Assembly: GCF_014237455.1 (NCBI RefSeq)
Contig: NZ_JABZFL010000009.1
Span: forward strand, 1 to 60,392
Source: Desulfobacula sp.
GTDB taxonomy: Bacteria > Desulfobacterota > Desulfobacteria > Desulfobacterales > Desulfobacteraceae
Length of the DNA: 60,392 bases
Reading direction: 5' to 3'
Of the stretch, positions 17,378 to 26,785 are shown piece after piece (position 1 is the stretch's first letter; every line of letters begins with the position of its first letter). The notes beneath the pieces are model-generated. The model saw only the letters and a program-made list of their open reading frames with translations. It had not been told where the DNA came from and did not search any database. The position numbers and the translations under genes were made by a program.

Positions 17378-18766
17378 TCAAGAACATTTATCAAGGCGGT
17401 AACGCATAGATCTTAAACTAAGATTCAGATATTCTGCGGCCTTGCTTTTGTTGCCACCTGAAATTTCCATAGCTTTTTTAAGATAAGCCTGCTCAATGGT
17501 TGACAGGATTTCATCCAGATCCATACCCTGCTCAACCTCATCAAGATCAAAGCGTCTTCCCTTTATTCCTTCAATCCATCTGCGTTTTTTATGCATGGAA
17601 ATGGTCAAACTTTCCGGTAAAATAATGTTTGTGGATGAGAGTGCCACACTTCGCTCGATAAGGTTTTCAAGTTCTCTGACATTGCCGGGGAAACTGTACT
17701 TATTTAAAAAATCAATGGCATAGGAAGACAGCTTTACAATATCTTTCTCCATTTCTTTAGAATATTTTCCAGCAAAATGCCTGGCTAAAAGAGCCACATC
17801 CCCTTTTCTATCCCTTAACGGCGGGACCTTAAGGGGAACAACATTGAGCCTGAAAAAAAGATCTTCTCTAAAATTTCCCTCAATGACTTCCTGTTCAAGT
17901 TTTTTGTTGGTGGCAGAGATAATCCTGACGTCCACTTTGATTTCTTTTGTCCCCCCCACAGGCTTGAAAGAGGTCTCCTGTACAGCCCGCAACAGCTTGA
18001 CCTGCAAAATGGGGGACAGTTCACCGATTTCATCAAGAAAAATGGTGCCTTGATCGGCTGTCTCAAAAAGTCCCTGTTTGTCACTGACAGCTCCTGTAAA
18101 GGAGCCTTTAACATGACCGAAAAACTCACTCTCTATTAACGTATCCGGGATACCACCGCAATTGACAACAACAAAAGCACTATCCCTCCGGTCGGAATTT
18201 TCATGGATAGCCCTTGCAATCAACTCCTTTCCGGTGCCACTCTCTCCGGTAATCAAAACATTGGTCTTTGTCGGGGCGACCTGTTCAATTCTTTTGTAAA
18301 TCGCCTGCATTCCAGGACTTCTCCCGATAATCCTGTTAAAATGCATATTATCCTTAAGCTCTGTTGAAGCGCGCTCTTTTTCCTGCTCAAGGGTCTTTAA
18401 TTCAAGGGCTTTTTGGATGGTCTGCCTTAATTCACTATTATCAAAGGGTTTAGGGACAAAATCATAAGCCCCTCCATTCATTGCCTCAACAGCAATTTCC
18501 GTTGTGGAATAAGCGGATATCATGATAACAACCGTGTCTGTATTCTTCTTTTTAGCCGCCTTTAAAACTCCCAGGCCCGTAATGTCACCCAGACGAATAT
18601 CAGACAGAATAAGATCATAATCATTTTTTTGAATCATCTTTAGTGCCTGTTTGCCGTTTTTGGCATTCGACACCTTATATCCTTGTTTGGATAATAAGAC
18701 TTCAAGAAGCTCACGCATGCTTGTTTCATCATCGACCACAAGAATACTATGCATTTCATTCGTCAT
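17378..18766 (-). CDS. pilR: sigma-54-dependent response regulator, PilR/NtrC family
   Basis: 462 residues. Receiver domain (residues 5-120) with phospho-acceptor D56. AAA+ domain with Walker A GESGTGK (174-180), the sigma-54 contact loop GSFTGA (221-226, Ser replacing the more common Ala as in many PilR proteins), Walker B around 240-247, and R-fingers in FREDLFFRL. C-terminal Fis-type helix-turn-helix (about 420-460, NKSKAAEYLNLSLRSMRYRL). It activates transcription from -24/-12 promoters. The nearby pilin gene with such a promoter supports the PilR call. Its ATG overlaps the pyrC stop (ATGA), and no partner histidine kinase is in the window. Confidence 0.85.
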   Translation of the reverse strand: MTNEMHSILVVDDETSMRELLEVLLSKQGYKVSNAKNGKQALKMIQKNDYDLILSDIRLGDITGLGVLKAAKKKNTDTVVIMISAYSTTEIAVEAMNGGAYDFVPKPFDNSELRQTIQKALELKTLEQEKERASTELKDNMHFNRIIGRSPGMQAIYKRIEQVAPTKTNVLITGESGTGKELIARAIHENSDRRDSAFVVVNCGGIPDTLIESEFFGHVKGSFTGAVSDKQGLFETADQGTIFLDEIGELSPILQVKLLRAVQETSFKPVGGTKEIKVDVRIISATNKKLEQEVIEGNFREDLFFRLNVVPLKVPPLRDRKGDVALLARHFAGKYSKEMEKDIVKLSSYAIDFLNKYSFPGNVRELENLIERSVALSSTNIILPESLTISMHKKRRWIEGIKGRRFDLDEVEQGMDLDEILSTIEQAYLKKAMEISGGNKSKAAEYLNLSLRSMRYRLDKCS

Positions 18767-20049
18767 TTCGAATAAACAACCTTACCATTTACCATGGTTA
18801 AAAATGGTCTGCCCTTGACCTTAAGGCCGGAGAAAGGCGTATTTTTGCTTTTGGATTTAAATGTTTCAGGATCAATTTCATAGGTATCCTCAGGATCGAT
18901 AATGGTCAAATCTGCAATATTTCCGGGTTTTACATCGTTTTGGATCCCAATAATTTTTGCCGGATGTTTTGCCATTTTATTTACAAGTTCTGCCATGGTT
19001 AAAAAACCATCATGGACCAGTTTTAAGGATAGGGATAAGGATGTTTCCAATCCGACAATACCAAAGGCTGCCCTGTCAAATTCCACATCTTTTTCTACCA
19101 CGCTGTGAGGTGCGTGGTCTGATGCAATCAAATCGATTGTACCATCAACAAGCCCTTGAATAACGGCCTGCCGATCTTCTTCGGAACGTAATGGGGGGTT
19201 CATTTTAAAGTTGGTATTATAGTCTTTTACGTCCTCATCTGTTAATGTAAAATAATGCGGTGCCGTCTCACAGGTAACTTTCACGCCTCTTTTCTTTGCC
19301 TGCCGGATAGCCTCCACTGATTCTTTCGTACTGATATGGCAGAAATGAACAGAGGCACCCGTGAGCTCCGAAAGTGCAATGTCTCTTACAACCATTATGC
19401 TCTCGGCTGCATTCGGGATTCCTTTTATTCCCCAGAATGTAGCAAAAAAGCCTTCATTCATGGACCCGCCATCAGCTATACTTAACTCTTCTGCATGAAC
19501 AAAAACCGGAATATTAAATCCCTTGCAATATTCCAATGCCCGCCGCATCAGGTTTGAATTTTCAAGTGGTTTCCCATCATCGGTTACAGCGACAATTCCG
19601 GCCTGTTGCATGTCATATATTTCAGCCAGCGTGTTTCCCATTGATCCCTGAGTTATCGCCCCGGTTGGATATACTTTTGAAAGCCCAAGTTCATTTGCAC
19701 GATTGATAATAAATTTTGTCACCTGGCTGTTATCGTTCACCGGGTTTGTGTTGGGCATGGAACAGACTGCTGTAAACCCGCCTCTGGCTGCAGCCATAAG
19801 CCCTGTTTCAATAGTTTCCTTATATTCCTGCCCGGGTTCTCTCAAGTGGACATGAATATCAATCAGCCCGGGAACGACAATCATTCCTGTGGCATCAATT
19901 GTTTCAATATCGGAACTGGTTCCATTCTCTTTCCGATCAAAAATCGGGTCAACAATAGCTTCAATAAGATGATCCTTAACGATGATATCCTTATTATCAT
20001 CAATATTCCCCGGATCGAGAATCCGTGCCCCTTTAATCCGAATCCGCAT
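18763..20049 (-). CDS. pyrC: dihydroorotase
   Basis: 428 residues, class I dihydroorotase size. Zinc ligands D-I-H-V-H-L near residues 63-68 with REPGQEYKETI after them; SDHAPH near residue 306 holds the catalytic Asp. It closes carbamoyl aspartate to dihydroorotate, the third step of pyrimidine synthesis. A strong AGGAGGT site precedes the ATG. The gene overlaps the end of pyrB by 17 bases and the start of the regulator by 4, so all three are probably co-translated. Confidence 0.95.
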   Translation of the reverse strand: MRIRIKGARILDPGNIDDNKDIIVKDHLIEAIVDPIFDRKENGTSSDIETIDATGMIVVPGLIDIHVHLREPGQEYKETIETGLMAAARGGFTAVCSMPNTNPVNDNSQVTKFIINRANELGLSKVYPTGAITQGSMGNTLAEIYDMQQAGIVAVTDDGKPLENSNLMRRALEYCKGFNIPVFVHAEELSIADGGSMNEGFFATFWGIKGIPNAAESIMVVRDIALSELTGASVHFCHISTKESVEAIRQAKKRGVKVTCETAPHYFTLTDEDVKDYNTNFKMNPPLRSEEDRQAVIQGLVDGTIDLIASDHAPHSVVEKDVEFDRAAFGIVGLETSLSLSLKLVHDGFLTMAELVNKMAKHPAKIIGIQNDVKPGNIADLTIIDPEDTYEIDPETFKSKSKNTPFSGLKVKGRPFLTMVNGKVVYSK

Positions 20050-20971
20050 GTCTGCTACCTCCTGCTACCAGATAAAACAATGCCATCCGCAACGCAACGC
20101 CATTGGTAACCTGTTCTAAAATCATAGAACTATCAGAATCTGCAACATCACTTGATATTTCAACTCCCCTGTTCATGGGCCCGGGATGCATGACAATGAC
20201 ATCTTTTTTTGCCAGATTCAGCCGAGCCTTGTTCAGCCCGAAAAGCGTTGCATATTCCCTTTCTGTCGGAAAAAGGATGTTATCCTGCCTTTCTTTCTGA
20301 ATCCTCAGCATCATGATGACATCCGCCCCTTCAATACAGGTTTCCATATTGGGTGATACACTGCATCCCAGATTTTCTACTCCCATGGGAATCATGGTTT
20401 CAGGCGCACAAATACAAACATTGGCGCCCATTTTGGAAAACCCTGTAATATCAGATCGAGCAACCCTTGAGTGAGCAATATCCCCAATAATAGAAATGTT
20501 CAACCCTTCAATTTTTCCCTTTTTTTCCCTGACACTCATCATGTCCAGCAGTGCCTGGGAAGGGTGTGCATGAATCCCGTCCCCGGCGTTAATGACCGAA
20601 GCATTTACCCGTTTAGCAATTAAATGGGGGGCTCCGGAAGAGGGATGCCGTAAAACAATAACGTCCGGCTTCATTGCTTCAAGATTTTTGGCCGTATCGA
20701 TCAGGGTTTCACCTTTCACAATACTGGAAGAACTCTTTGAAATGGAAATGCTGTCTGCAGAAAGCCTTTTGGCGGCAGTATCAAAGGAAAGCTTTGTTCT
20801 TGTTGAGGGTTCCTGGAAAAAAAGAACTATGGTTTTTCCCCTTAACGTAGGTACTTTTTTTACAGGCCGTTCTGAAATTTCTTTCATTCCCTGGGCAGTG
20901 TCGAGAATCATTGAAATTTCACGGGGTTCAAGAGATTCAATATCGAGAATATCTTTTTTTGTAAACCGCAT
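20033..20971 (-). CDS. pyrB: aspartate carbamoyltransferase catalytic subunit
   Basis: 312 residues. Carbamoyl-phosphate loop F-Q-E-P-S-T-R-T (about residues 52-59), K-G-E-T loop (about 86-89), H-P-S-Q-A-L-L-D (136-143) and H-P-G-P-M-N-R-G (262-269), all intact. It makes carbamoyl aspartate, feeding the overlapping pyrC. No regulatory subunit (pyrI) is adjacent, which is normal for bacterial pyrB-pyrC pairs. An AAGGGTG site precedes the ATG. Confidence 0.95.
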   Translation of the reverse strand: MRFTKKDILDIESLEPREISMILDTAQGMKEISERPVKKVPTLRGKTIVLFFQEPSTRTKLSFDTAAKRLSADSISISKSSSSIVKGETLIDTAKNLEAMKPDVIVLRHPSSGAPHLIAKRVNASVINAGDGIHAHPSQALLDMMSVREKKGKIEGLNISIIGDIAHSRVARSDITGFSKMGANVCICAPETMIPMGVENLGCSVSPNMETCIEGADVIMMLRIQKERQDNILFPTEREYATLFGLNKARLNLAKKDVIVMHPGPMNRGVEISSDVADSDSSMILEQVTNGVALRMALFYLVAGGSRHADSD

Positions 20972-20981
20972 TATTGCACCC

Positions 20982-21605
20982 TTATATTAATAAATCACCG
21001 ATTCTATTCCATCTTACTCCAAATTTATTCTTATTCCATGACCAGTAAATAATAAATGCTTCACCTTTGACCGCCTTCAGATCAACAAACCCCCAGAATC
21101 TACTATCATGACTGTTGTCCCTGTTATCGCCCATCACAAACAATTTGTTTTCAGGGACTCTGATTTTTCTTAAATTATCCCTTGAGCTTACCATTGCCGA
21201 GTATATCTTGCTGCTTTTATAAACGGCATACGTCTCGCCTTCAATCAGGTGATCATTTACATAGATCTTTTTGTTAATAATTTCCAGAGTATCCCCCTCT
21301 CTGGCAATCACTCGTTTAATAAAATCTTTGGAAGGATCTTCAGGATACTTAAATACCACAATATCACCCTTTTCAGGATTCTTCACAGGGATGAGGGTTC
21401 TACCATCCGTAAATGGGATCTTTACACCATATATAAATTTATTGACCAGAATCTGGTCTCCTATTTGAAGCGTTTCCAGCATAGAGCCGGATGGAATCTT
21501 AAATGCCTGAACTAAAAATGTTCTGATAAACATGGCAATAATAATTGCTATAATGATTGCCTCTATATTTTCCCGCAAAGAACTCTTGGCTTTCTTTTCT
21601 GCCAT
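20982..21605 (-). CDS. lepB: signal peptidase I
   Basis: 207 residues with one N-terminal membrane helix (about 13-33). Catalytic serine S41 in I-P-S-G-S-M-L and catalytic lysine K97 in D-F-I-K-R-V, followed by the conserved MGDNRDNSHDSRFWG box (about residues 158-172). It cleaves Sec and Tat signal peptides on the outer face of the inner membrane. A good AAGGAT site precedes the ATG. It ends 10 bases before pyrB; the link with pyrimidine genes looks like simple operon sharing. Confidence 0.95.
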   Translation of the reverse strand: MAEKKAKSSLRENIEAIIIAIIIAMFIRTFLVQAFKIPSGSMLETLQIGDQILVNKFIYGVKIPFTDGRTLIPVKNPEKGDIVVFKYPEDPSKDFIKRVIAREGDTLEIINKKIYVNDHLIEGETYAVYKSSKIYSAMVSSRDNLRKIRVPENKLFVMGDNRDNSHDSRFWGFVDLKAVKGEAFIIYWSWNKNKFGVRWNRIGDLLI

Positions 21606-21628
21606 TGTTTATATCCTTAAAGCTTTTT

Positions 21629-22792
21629 CTAATAGAACAGGTGCTGAGGTTGACCTAAAAAGAACTTTGCCTTCTGTATTGATTGTTTCAGAATATCCGC
21701 TATTTTTCGTGCCTTGACCATGCTGGACAAAGGAACCGTTGGAATTTTTTTGCCTTTGATCATGATCGAACCGCTTTTCAGCTCTGCGTAGCTGACTTGC
21801 CCATAGGATTTTGAAATACCTTCCGGATAATCATATCCATAATCAACGACCTGAGTGAACACCTGATCATCTGAAACCGATGTAAATTTAAGGATTTCTT
21901 CATTTAAAATCGGAATCGGAATACCAAAACCGATTGACAGCGAGCATCCGTATCCTCGAATACTTTGCCCCACAAGCCATTCAGGGGACATTTCTTTTAA
22001 ATCCCCAATTACGGAAAGGGTTCCTGCGGGTGTAACCGGCACGCCGTTCAATCCTCTTTCAACATCTTTTTTGTGCTGGGTACCGGTCCATGTTACATAC
22101 CCTTGTGCTCCCCCTAAAAAAATCCGGGTTCCAACACCGATGGTTTTCAAATAGGGGTCATTCAATAAGGGGCTGAGCTCACCTGATGTTGAATAATTAG
22201 CATTTCCCATGTCTGACTTTAATGTTCCCATATAAGTATATTTTATCTTATCGGATTTATTGATTGCGCAATTATAGTTTTGATAGGCATTTCGAGGATT
22301 ACACAACATGGCATTGGGCAAATCTTTTAATGTAACAATCTTTTCTATTTTCCGATTGGGGTAACAGTCCGTACCATAGCTTTCTGCTCTTATATGAACT
22401 TGTTTTCCGGCAACCAGGTCCTGAATCACATGGCCGCCGCCATAATTGAATTCACCGGGATGGCGTTTATTTAATGGATCATCTTCACAGGTCTGGGTTG
22501 CACCCAGATAACAATCCACTGCTGCCACACCTGAATACGCCTCTACATTGTTAAACCAGGTTTTCGTTGTCCTGACCAGGGGTTTGGACTGACCGATATT
22601 GATAAAAACTCCTGAAGAACACATGGGTGCAAATGTTCCGGTTGTCACTACATCAATTTTTTTGGCCGCTTCAACAACACCTTCTTTTTTTGCAATATCG
22701 ATAATTTCTTCTGCCGTAACAACCACAGCGTCACCAGCAGCAATTTTTTTGTTTATCTGTTCAATCGTTTTATTAACTTTATATCCACTCAT
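21629..22792 (-). CDS. homocysteine biosynthesis protein, HcyBio/DUF39 family
   Basis: 387 residues covering the DUF39/HcyBio domain alone. Recognisable segments are T-T-G-T-F-A-P-M-C-S-S-G (about 51-62), the Cys-containing VDCYLGATQTC, and the Gly-rich VGTRIFLGGAQGY (about 221-233). In methanogens and some sulfate reducers this family works with a ferredoxin-like partner to put sulfur onto aspartate semialdehyde, giving homocysteine without O-acylhomoserine. The CBS and ferredoxin domains often fused or adjacent are absent here. Several conserved cysteines are present. Function in this organism is inferred from the family. Confidence 0.8.
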   Translation of the reverse strand: MSGYKVNKTIEQINKKIAAGDAVVVTAEEIIDIAKKEGVVEAAKKIDVVTTGTFAPMCSSGVFINIGQSKPLVRTTKTWFNNVEAYSGVAAVDCYLGATQTCEDDPLNKRHPGEFNYGGGHVIQDLVAGKQVHIRAESYGTDCYPNRKIEKIVTLKDLPNAMLCNPRNAYQNYNCAINKSDKIKYTYMGTLKSDMGNANYSTSGELSPLLNDPYLKTIGVGTRIFLGGAQGYVTWTGTQHKKDVERGLNGVPVTPAGTLSVIGDLKEMSPEWLVGQSIRGYGCSLSIGFGIPIPILNEEILKFTSVSDDQVFTQVVDYGYDYPEGISKSYGQVSYAELKSGSIMIKGKKIPTVPLSSMVKARKIADILKQSIQKAKFFLGQPQHLFY

Positions 22793-22807
22793 AACAAACC
22801 TTTATTA

Positions 22808-24190
22808 TCATTGACTTGGCATCTGCTTCACAAAATCTATTTTTGATGTAATGTTATTTCTAATCCATGAATCATCCCACCATTCTACCGGATTTACAAA
22901 AACATTGTGAACAATCATTGAAAAATGAAGATGGTCACCGACGGCAAGACCTGTTAAACCGGTAAAGCCGATATCATCACCCTTTTTAACCATATCTCCT
23001 TTGGTTACTGAAATCTGGCTTAAATGTGAATAAAGGCTGCAAAGCCCGAACCCGTGATCAATCATTATCGTATTGCCAAATATACCTGCAAATTGTGCAA
23101 AAACCACTCTGCCTGAATTGCCGGCTTTCACAGGAGCATTCGCTGTTGAGGCAAGATCAACCCCTAAGTGTACCGCCCTGTCAATCTCTTTGCCTTTATA
23201 TTTATAAATCCGCCGATCAGCAAACCCGGCCCTTCTGGCAGAACCTTTGAGTCTTAAAAACCGGCCATCCCAGTATTTTTTATTTTCCGTAATCAGGGGA
23301 ACGTTTAATATCGTTTCAACATTGTTTTTTCTAACATCCCTGTTAATATATAAAAACTTTTTAAGCAGGGGATTCTTAGATTCCTGGAAAAATCCATTCT
23401 TGGCACCCACATCAAAATCAGGCATTTTCAGCTCTAAAAACCGATCAGAAATATTCAAAATATCTGTTTTAAAATTTTTATCCCTTATATAGTGATAAAA
23501 CCCTCTCTTTGTAATATTTCCTGCCATATCCTCAGCAACGACAGATATCTGACTGCCCGGACCCTGCATATGGTTTAAGGCAAAAAAAGCAGTATAAATA
23601 TTTTTGTTTTCAAAAAGACCGGAATGGCCCGGGAAAAAATTATCCCCCACTTTGACACCACTTTTTAGGTTTTCCTCAAATAGCTTGTAAATAACGAGGG
23701 CGGTACCGCTTCGCTGAATATTGTGGCGTTTGGTTAAAACACTTATTCTAGGGGGTTTTGAATCAATAATTACCTTTTTTTCAATATAAAAAATATTGCC
23801 CTTGTTCCACCCTCTCCATGAATAGTCGGACACCATTATCCGAATGACGGCATCCCCATCTGTCATTCCATATTTCCAGGACTCAACCGGGATGATAAAA
23901 AGATCTCTTATAGTCTTGGATTCCGGCAACAACTCTAAAAAATTTGAGGCTTTATATTGTTTTTTGAGTAAAACCTTTTCTTTACCCTCCTGTATGATCG
24001 ATACTATAATTTTGCGAAGGCCTGTTTTATGGTCCGTAACATCAAGAGACATCTCATAAGATTTTTTCAAATATAGAGAGGGTAATTGAATATCAACAAC
24101 AGGTTTTTTGCCTTCAAATTTATAAACAAGGACCCAAATAATTGGAATGAAAACAACAAGAAATAAAACCAGGGAAACAACTCTTTTCAT
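22808..24190 (-). CDS. M23 (LytM-type) peptidase, membrane-anchored
   Basis: About 460 residues starting at the ATG at 24190. One N-terminal membrane helix (about 5-24), a 300-residue periplasmic beta-rich region, then a complete M23 domain: H341-x3-D345 (HLGVDLA) and H419-L-H421 supply the zinc ligands and catalytic His. An intact site implies an active endopeptidase that cuts peptidoglycan cross-links, not a degenerate activator such as EnvC. It is the first gene of the minus-strand operon leading to lepB-pyrB-pyrC-pilR and is divergent from kdsA. Confidence 0.85.
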   Translation of the reverse strand: MKRVVSLVLFLVVFIPIIWVLVYKFEGKKPVVDIQLPSLYLKKSYEMSLDVTDHKTGLRKIIVSIIQEGKEKVLLKKQYKASNFLELLPESKTIRDLFIIPVESWKYGMTDGDAVIRIMVSDYSWRGWNKGNIFYIEKKVIIDSKPPRISVLTKRHNIQRSGTALVIYKLFEENLKSGVKVGDNFFPGHSGLFENKNIYTAFFALNHMQGPGSQISVVAEDMAGNITKRGFYHYIRDKNFKTDILNISDRFLELKMPDFDVGAKNGFFQESKNPLLKKFLYINRDVRKNNVETILNVPLITENKKYWDGRFLRLKGSARRAGFADRRIYKYKGKEIDRAVHLGVDLASTANAPVKAGNSGRVVFAQFAGIFGNTIMIDHGFGLCSLYSHLSQISVTKGDMVKKGDDIGFTGLTGLAVGDHLHFSMIVHNVFVNPVEWWDDSWIRNNITSKIDFVKQMPSQ

Positions 24191-24286
24191 CAATAATACC
24201 TATTTTTTCAGGTGGTTAGTAGATATTTAAGCAAAATTACAGTAAAATAGCAGCTATGGTCGAACTTATCAAGCAATTTTGTATTC

Positions 24287-24313
24287 TTGACTTTTCTGCC
24301 CTCAAAATATAAT
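24287..24313 (+). promoter_or_regulatory. possible sigma-70 promoter of the kdsA-lpt operon
   Basis: TTGACT and a perfect TATAAT separated by 15 bases, about 35 bases before the kdsA ATG. The spacer is 2 bases shorter than ideal. Confidence 0.35.
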
Positions 24314-24347
24314 TTAGCCTCAAAAAACTTCTATTTAGGACTCATTT

Positions 24348-25160
24348 ATGAATAATTTTTTCTTTAATTTAATCGATAAACCCGAACCCGTTTTTTTCCT
24401 TATTGCAGGCCCTTGTGTTATCGAAAACCATGAAACAACCTATCTGATCGCAAAGCACCTTAAAAAAGTAACCGACAGACTAAATATCCCATTTATATTC
24501 AAAGCATCCTTTGACAAAGCAAACCGGACATCCATTCAATCTTTCAGGGGTCCAGGATTTGATAAAGGGCTTCATATTCTTAACTCTATTAAAAAAGATT
24601 TGAAGATTCCGGTTATTTCGGACATCCACTTACCTGACCAGGCTCAACAGGCAGCAAAAGTTCTGGATATTATCCAGATACCGGCTTTTCTTTGCAGACA
24701 AACCGATTTGATTCTGGCGGCATGCGATACAGGAAAACCTGTTAACATCAAAAAAGGGCAGTTTTTATCCCCTCTGGAATGCAATAATATTCTTAACAAG
24801 GCAAAAGAATTCGGTAATACAAATATCTGTATTACTGAAAGAGGATCGTCATTCGGGTATAATAATCTTGTGGTGGACTTTCGATCCATACCCATCATTA
24901 AAAGTTTAGGTGCGCCCGTCGTCTTTGATGCGACACACAGTGTTCAGCTTCCGGGTGGAGCTGGAAACTCTTCAGCCGGAGAAAGGCAGTTTGTTCCCAC
25001 CCTGTCAAAAGCGGCCATTGCCGCAGGCGCCGACGGATTATTTATTGAAACCCATCCGGAACCTGAAAAAGCCCTGTGTGACGGACCCAATTCTCTTGCC
25101 TTAAACGATATGGAAAATTTTTTGTCCACTCTTCTGGCCATTAAAAAAGCGGTTGGATAA
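24348..25160 (+). CDS. kdsA: 3-deoxy-8-phosphooctulonate (KDO-8-P) synthase
   Basis: 270 residues. It condenses arabinose-5-phosphate with phosphoenolpyruvate in Kdo synthesis for lipopolysaccharide. Seen: IAGPCVIEN (residues 19-27), KASFDKANR (about 52-60) and FDATHSVQLPGG (about 191-202). Cys23 in the AGPC motif, where E. coli has Asn, marks the metal-dependent class. It opens a plus-strand operon with kdsC and lptC-lptA-lptB. Confidence 0.95.
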   Translation: MNNFFFNLIDKPEPVFFLIAGPCVIENHETTYLIAKHLKKVTDRLNIPFIFKASFDKANRTSIQSFRGPGFDKGLHILNSIKKDLKIPVISDIHLPDQAQQAAKVLDIIQIPAFLCRQTDLILAACDTGKPVNIKKGQFLSPLECNNILNKAKEFGNTNICITERGSSFGYNNLVVDFRSIPIIKSLGAPVVFDATHSVQLPGGAGNSSAGERQFVPTLSKAAIAAGADGLFIETHPEPEKALCDGPNSLALNDMENFLSTLLAIKKAVG

Positions 25161-25165
25161 ATCAT

Positions 25166-25681
25166 ATGAAACCCGACCTTGCAAATATTGAACTCTTACT
25201 GCTGGATGTGGATGGCGTATTAACTGACGGAGGTATCACCTATTCAGACTCAGGAGAACAGATAAAAAGGTTTCATTCAAGGGACGGTCTTGGCATGAGG
25301 CTTCTAATGGATGCAGGGATAGGTGTCGGTATTATCACCGGCCGCAAATCAAAGGCCTTGGGATACAGATGTGAAAATCTTGGTATAACTTTGTTGTTTG
25401 ATGGTATCAGGGACAAATCAAAAGCCCTTGACAAAATTATCTCCCAGACAGGGATAATGCCAAAAAGAATGGCGTTTGTCGGAGATGATCTGATAGATCT
25501 GCCTGTAATGAAAAAAGTGGGGATTTCTTTTTGTGTTTCCGACGCTCCTGAAGATATTAAAAACCATTGTGACATTACGACGTGTCAGCCAGGAGGCCAT
25601 GGCGCGGTCAGAGAAATATGTGAAAGCATTCTGAAAGCAAAAGGATTATGGGGCGCTATTCTTGATAACTACTTATCATGA
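25166..25681 (+). CDS. kdsC: KDO-8-phosphate phosphatase
   Basis: 171 residues, a cap-less HAD phosphatase of the KdsC family. Nucleophile D14 and acid/base D16 (LLLDVDGVLTDGG), ITGRKS (about 54-59) and VGDDLIDLPVM (about 109-119). It removes the phosphate from the KdsA product. It starts 5 bases after kdsA and overlaps lptC by 4 bases. Confidence 0.95.
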   Translation: MKPDLANIELLLLDVDGVLTDGGITYSDSGEQIKRFHSRDGLGMRLLMDAGIGVGIITGRKSKALGYRCENLGITLLFDGIRDKSKALDKIISQTGIMPKRMAFVGDDLIDLPVMKKVGISFCVSDAPEDIKNHCDITTCQPGGHGAVREICESILKAKGLWGAILDNYLS

Positions 25682-26256
25682 CACACTCTTTAAAACAAAA
25701 ACTGACCTACCCTTTGATCGGATTGCTGATAGTGATACTTATCATCATCAGCGGTTTTTTTTATTTTAACAAATTCCTCTCCAAACCTGTGCAGATTCAT
25801 CATATTAAAATAGACACTGAAGCTGCCTTGAAATTAAACGTTTTAAAGCAGATTTCAAAAAAAAACGGGGTAAAAGAATGGGAGTTGGAAGCCGCTTCTG
25901 CTACTCTCTTAAAAGATGAAAACAAGGCGGTACTCATTGGTGTCTCAATCATTTTTTTTACAAAAGACAATAAAAAAGTTTGCTTAACGTCTGAAAAAGG
26001 CATTCTCAATACAAAAACCCATGACATGATATTTTCAGACAATGTTATTGTAACGTATGAAACTTCTGTTCTGAAAACCGATAAGTTGCATTATAATAAA
26101 AAAGCACATATAATATATTCCAACACTCACGTGAAGCTTGAAAAACAAAATTCTGTCATTGAAGCTGATTCAATGACAATAGATTTGAATGATAGTTATA
26201 CAATTTTAAAGGGGCATGTCAGGGGAAATTTCAGTGAAGACTTCAATATTATGTAA
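25678..26256 (+). CDS. lptC: LPS export protein LptC
   Basis: 192 residues with an N-terminal membrane anchor (about 13-31) and a periplasmic beta-jellyroll of the LptC/OstA type (for example KEWELEAASATLLKD, LTSEKGILNTKTHDMIF). It docks the LptA bridge to the LptB-FG transporter. Sequence conservation in this family is low; the position between kdsC and lptA secures the call. It overlaps both neighbours. Confidence 0.85.
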   Translation: MTHSLKQKLTYPLIGLLIVILIIISGFFYFNKFLSKPVQIHHIKIDTEAALKLNVLKQISKKNGVKEWELEAASATLLKDENKAVLIGVSIIFFTKDNKKVCLTSEKGILNTKTHDMIFSDNVIVTYETSVLKTDKLHYNKKAHIIYSNTHVKLEKQNSVIEADSMTIDLNDSYTILKGHVRGNFSEDFNIM

Positions 26257-26785
26257 CTCAACACCTAAATTTTTGTTTTCTCTTATTCTTATTTGTTTTG
26301 TACTTCTGTTAAAAACAAATACTGTCTATTCTCAAACCCAAACCGAGGCCAATAAAGAACCCCTTCATGTTATATCCGATAAAATGATTGCACAAAAAGA
26401 CGCATCAATGGTTGAATTTATCGGAAATGTCAAAGCCACAAGACTTGATTCGATTGTGTTTGCAGATTCCATCAAAATTTATTTTGTTGATAATGATAAA
26501 GATAGTTCTGCTCAAAGCAATGTAAAAAAAATTGTTTCAATCGGAAATGTCAGATACACAGCTGGGGAACGAAAGGCATTTGCCGATAAAGCGGTCTATA
26601 CAACTCACGACGAGATGCTGGTTCTTACAGGTAAATCTCCTAAATTAATAACCGGTTCAAGTTTTGTAACTGGAAAAAAAATTACTCTTTTTAGAAATCA
26701 AGACAAGGTAGTAGTGGAAAGTGACGGTACAAAAAAAGTTGAGGCGTTCTTTAATCCTGAAGATAATATCACTGATAAACAATAA
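26234..26785 (+). CDS. lptA: LPS transport periplasmic bridge protein LptA
   Basis: About 183 residues if translation starts at the GTG at 26234, which has AGGGGA 7 bases upstream. An ATG at 26216 is in frame but has poorly spaced signals. A signal peptide (hydrophobic segment ending ...YSQT) precedes an OstA-type jellyroll (PLHVISDKMIAQKDASMVEFIGNVKA). LptA multimers carry LPS across the periplasm. It overlaps lptC and shares its last base with the lptB start region. Confidence 0.85.
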   Translation: MKTSILCNSTPKFLFSLILICFVLLLKTNTVYSQTQTEANKEPLHVISDKMIAQKDASMVEFIGNVKATRLDSIVFADSIKIYFVDNDKDSSAQSNVKKIVSIGNVRYTAGERKAFADKAVYTTHDEMLVLTGKSPKLITGSSFVTGKKITLFRNQDKVVVESDGTKKVEAFFNPEDNITDKQ

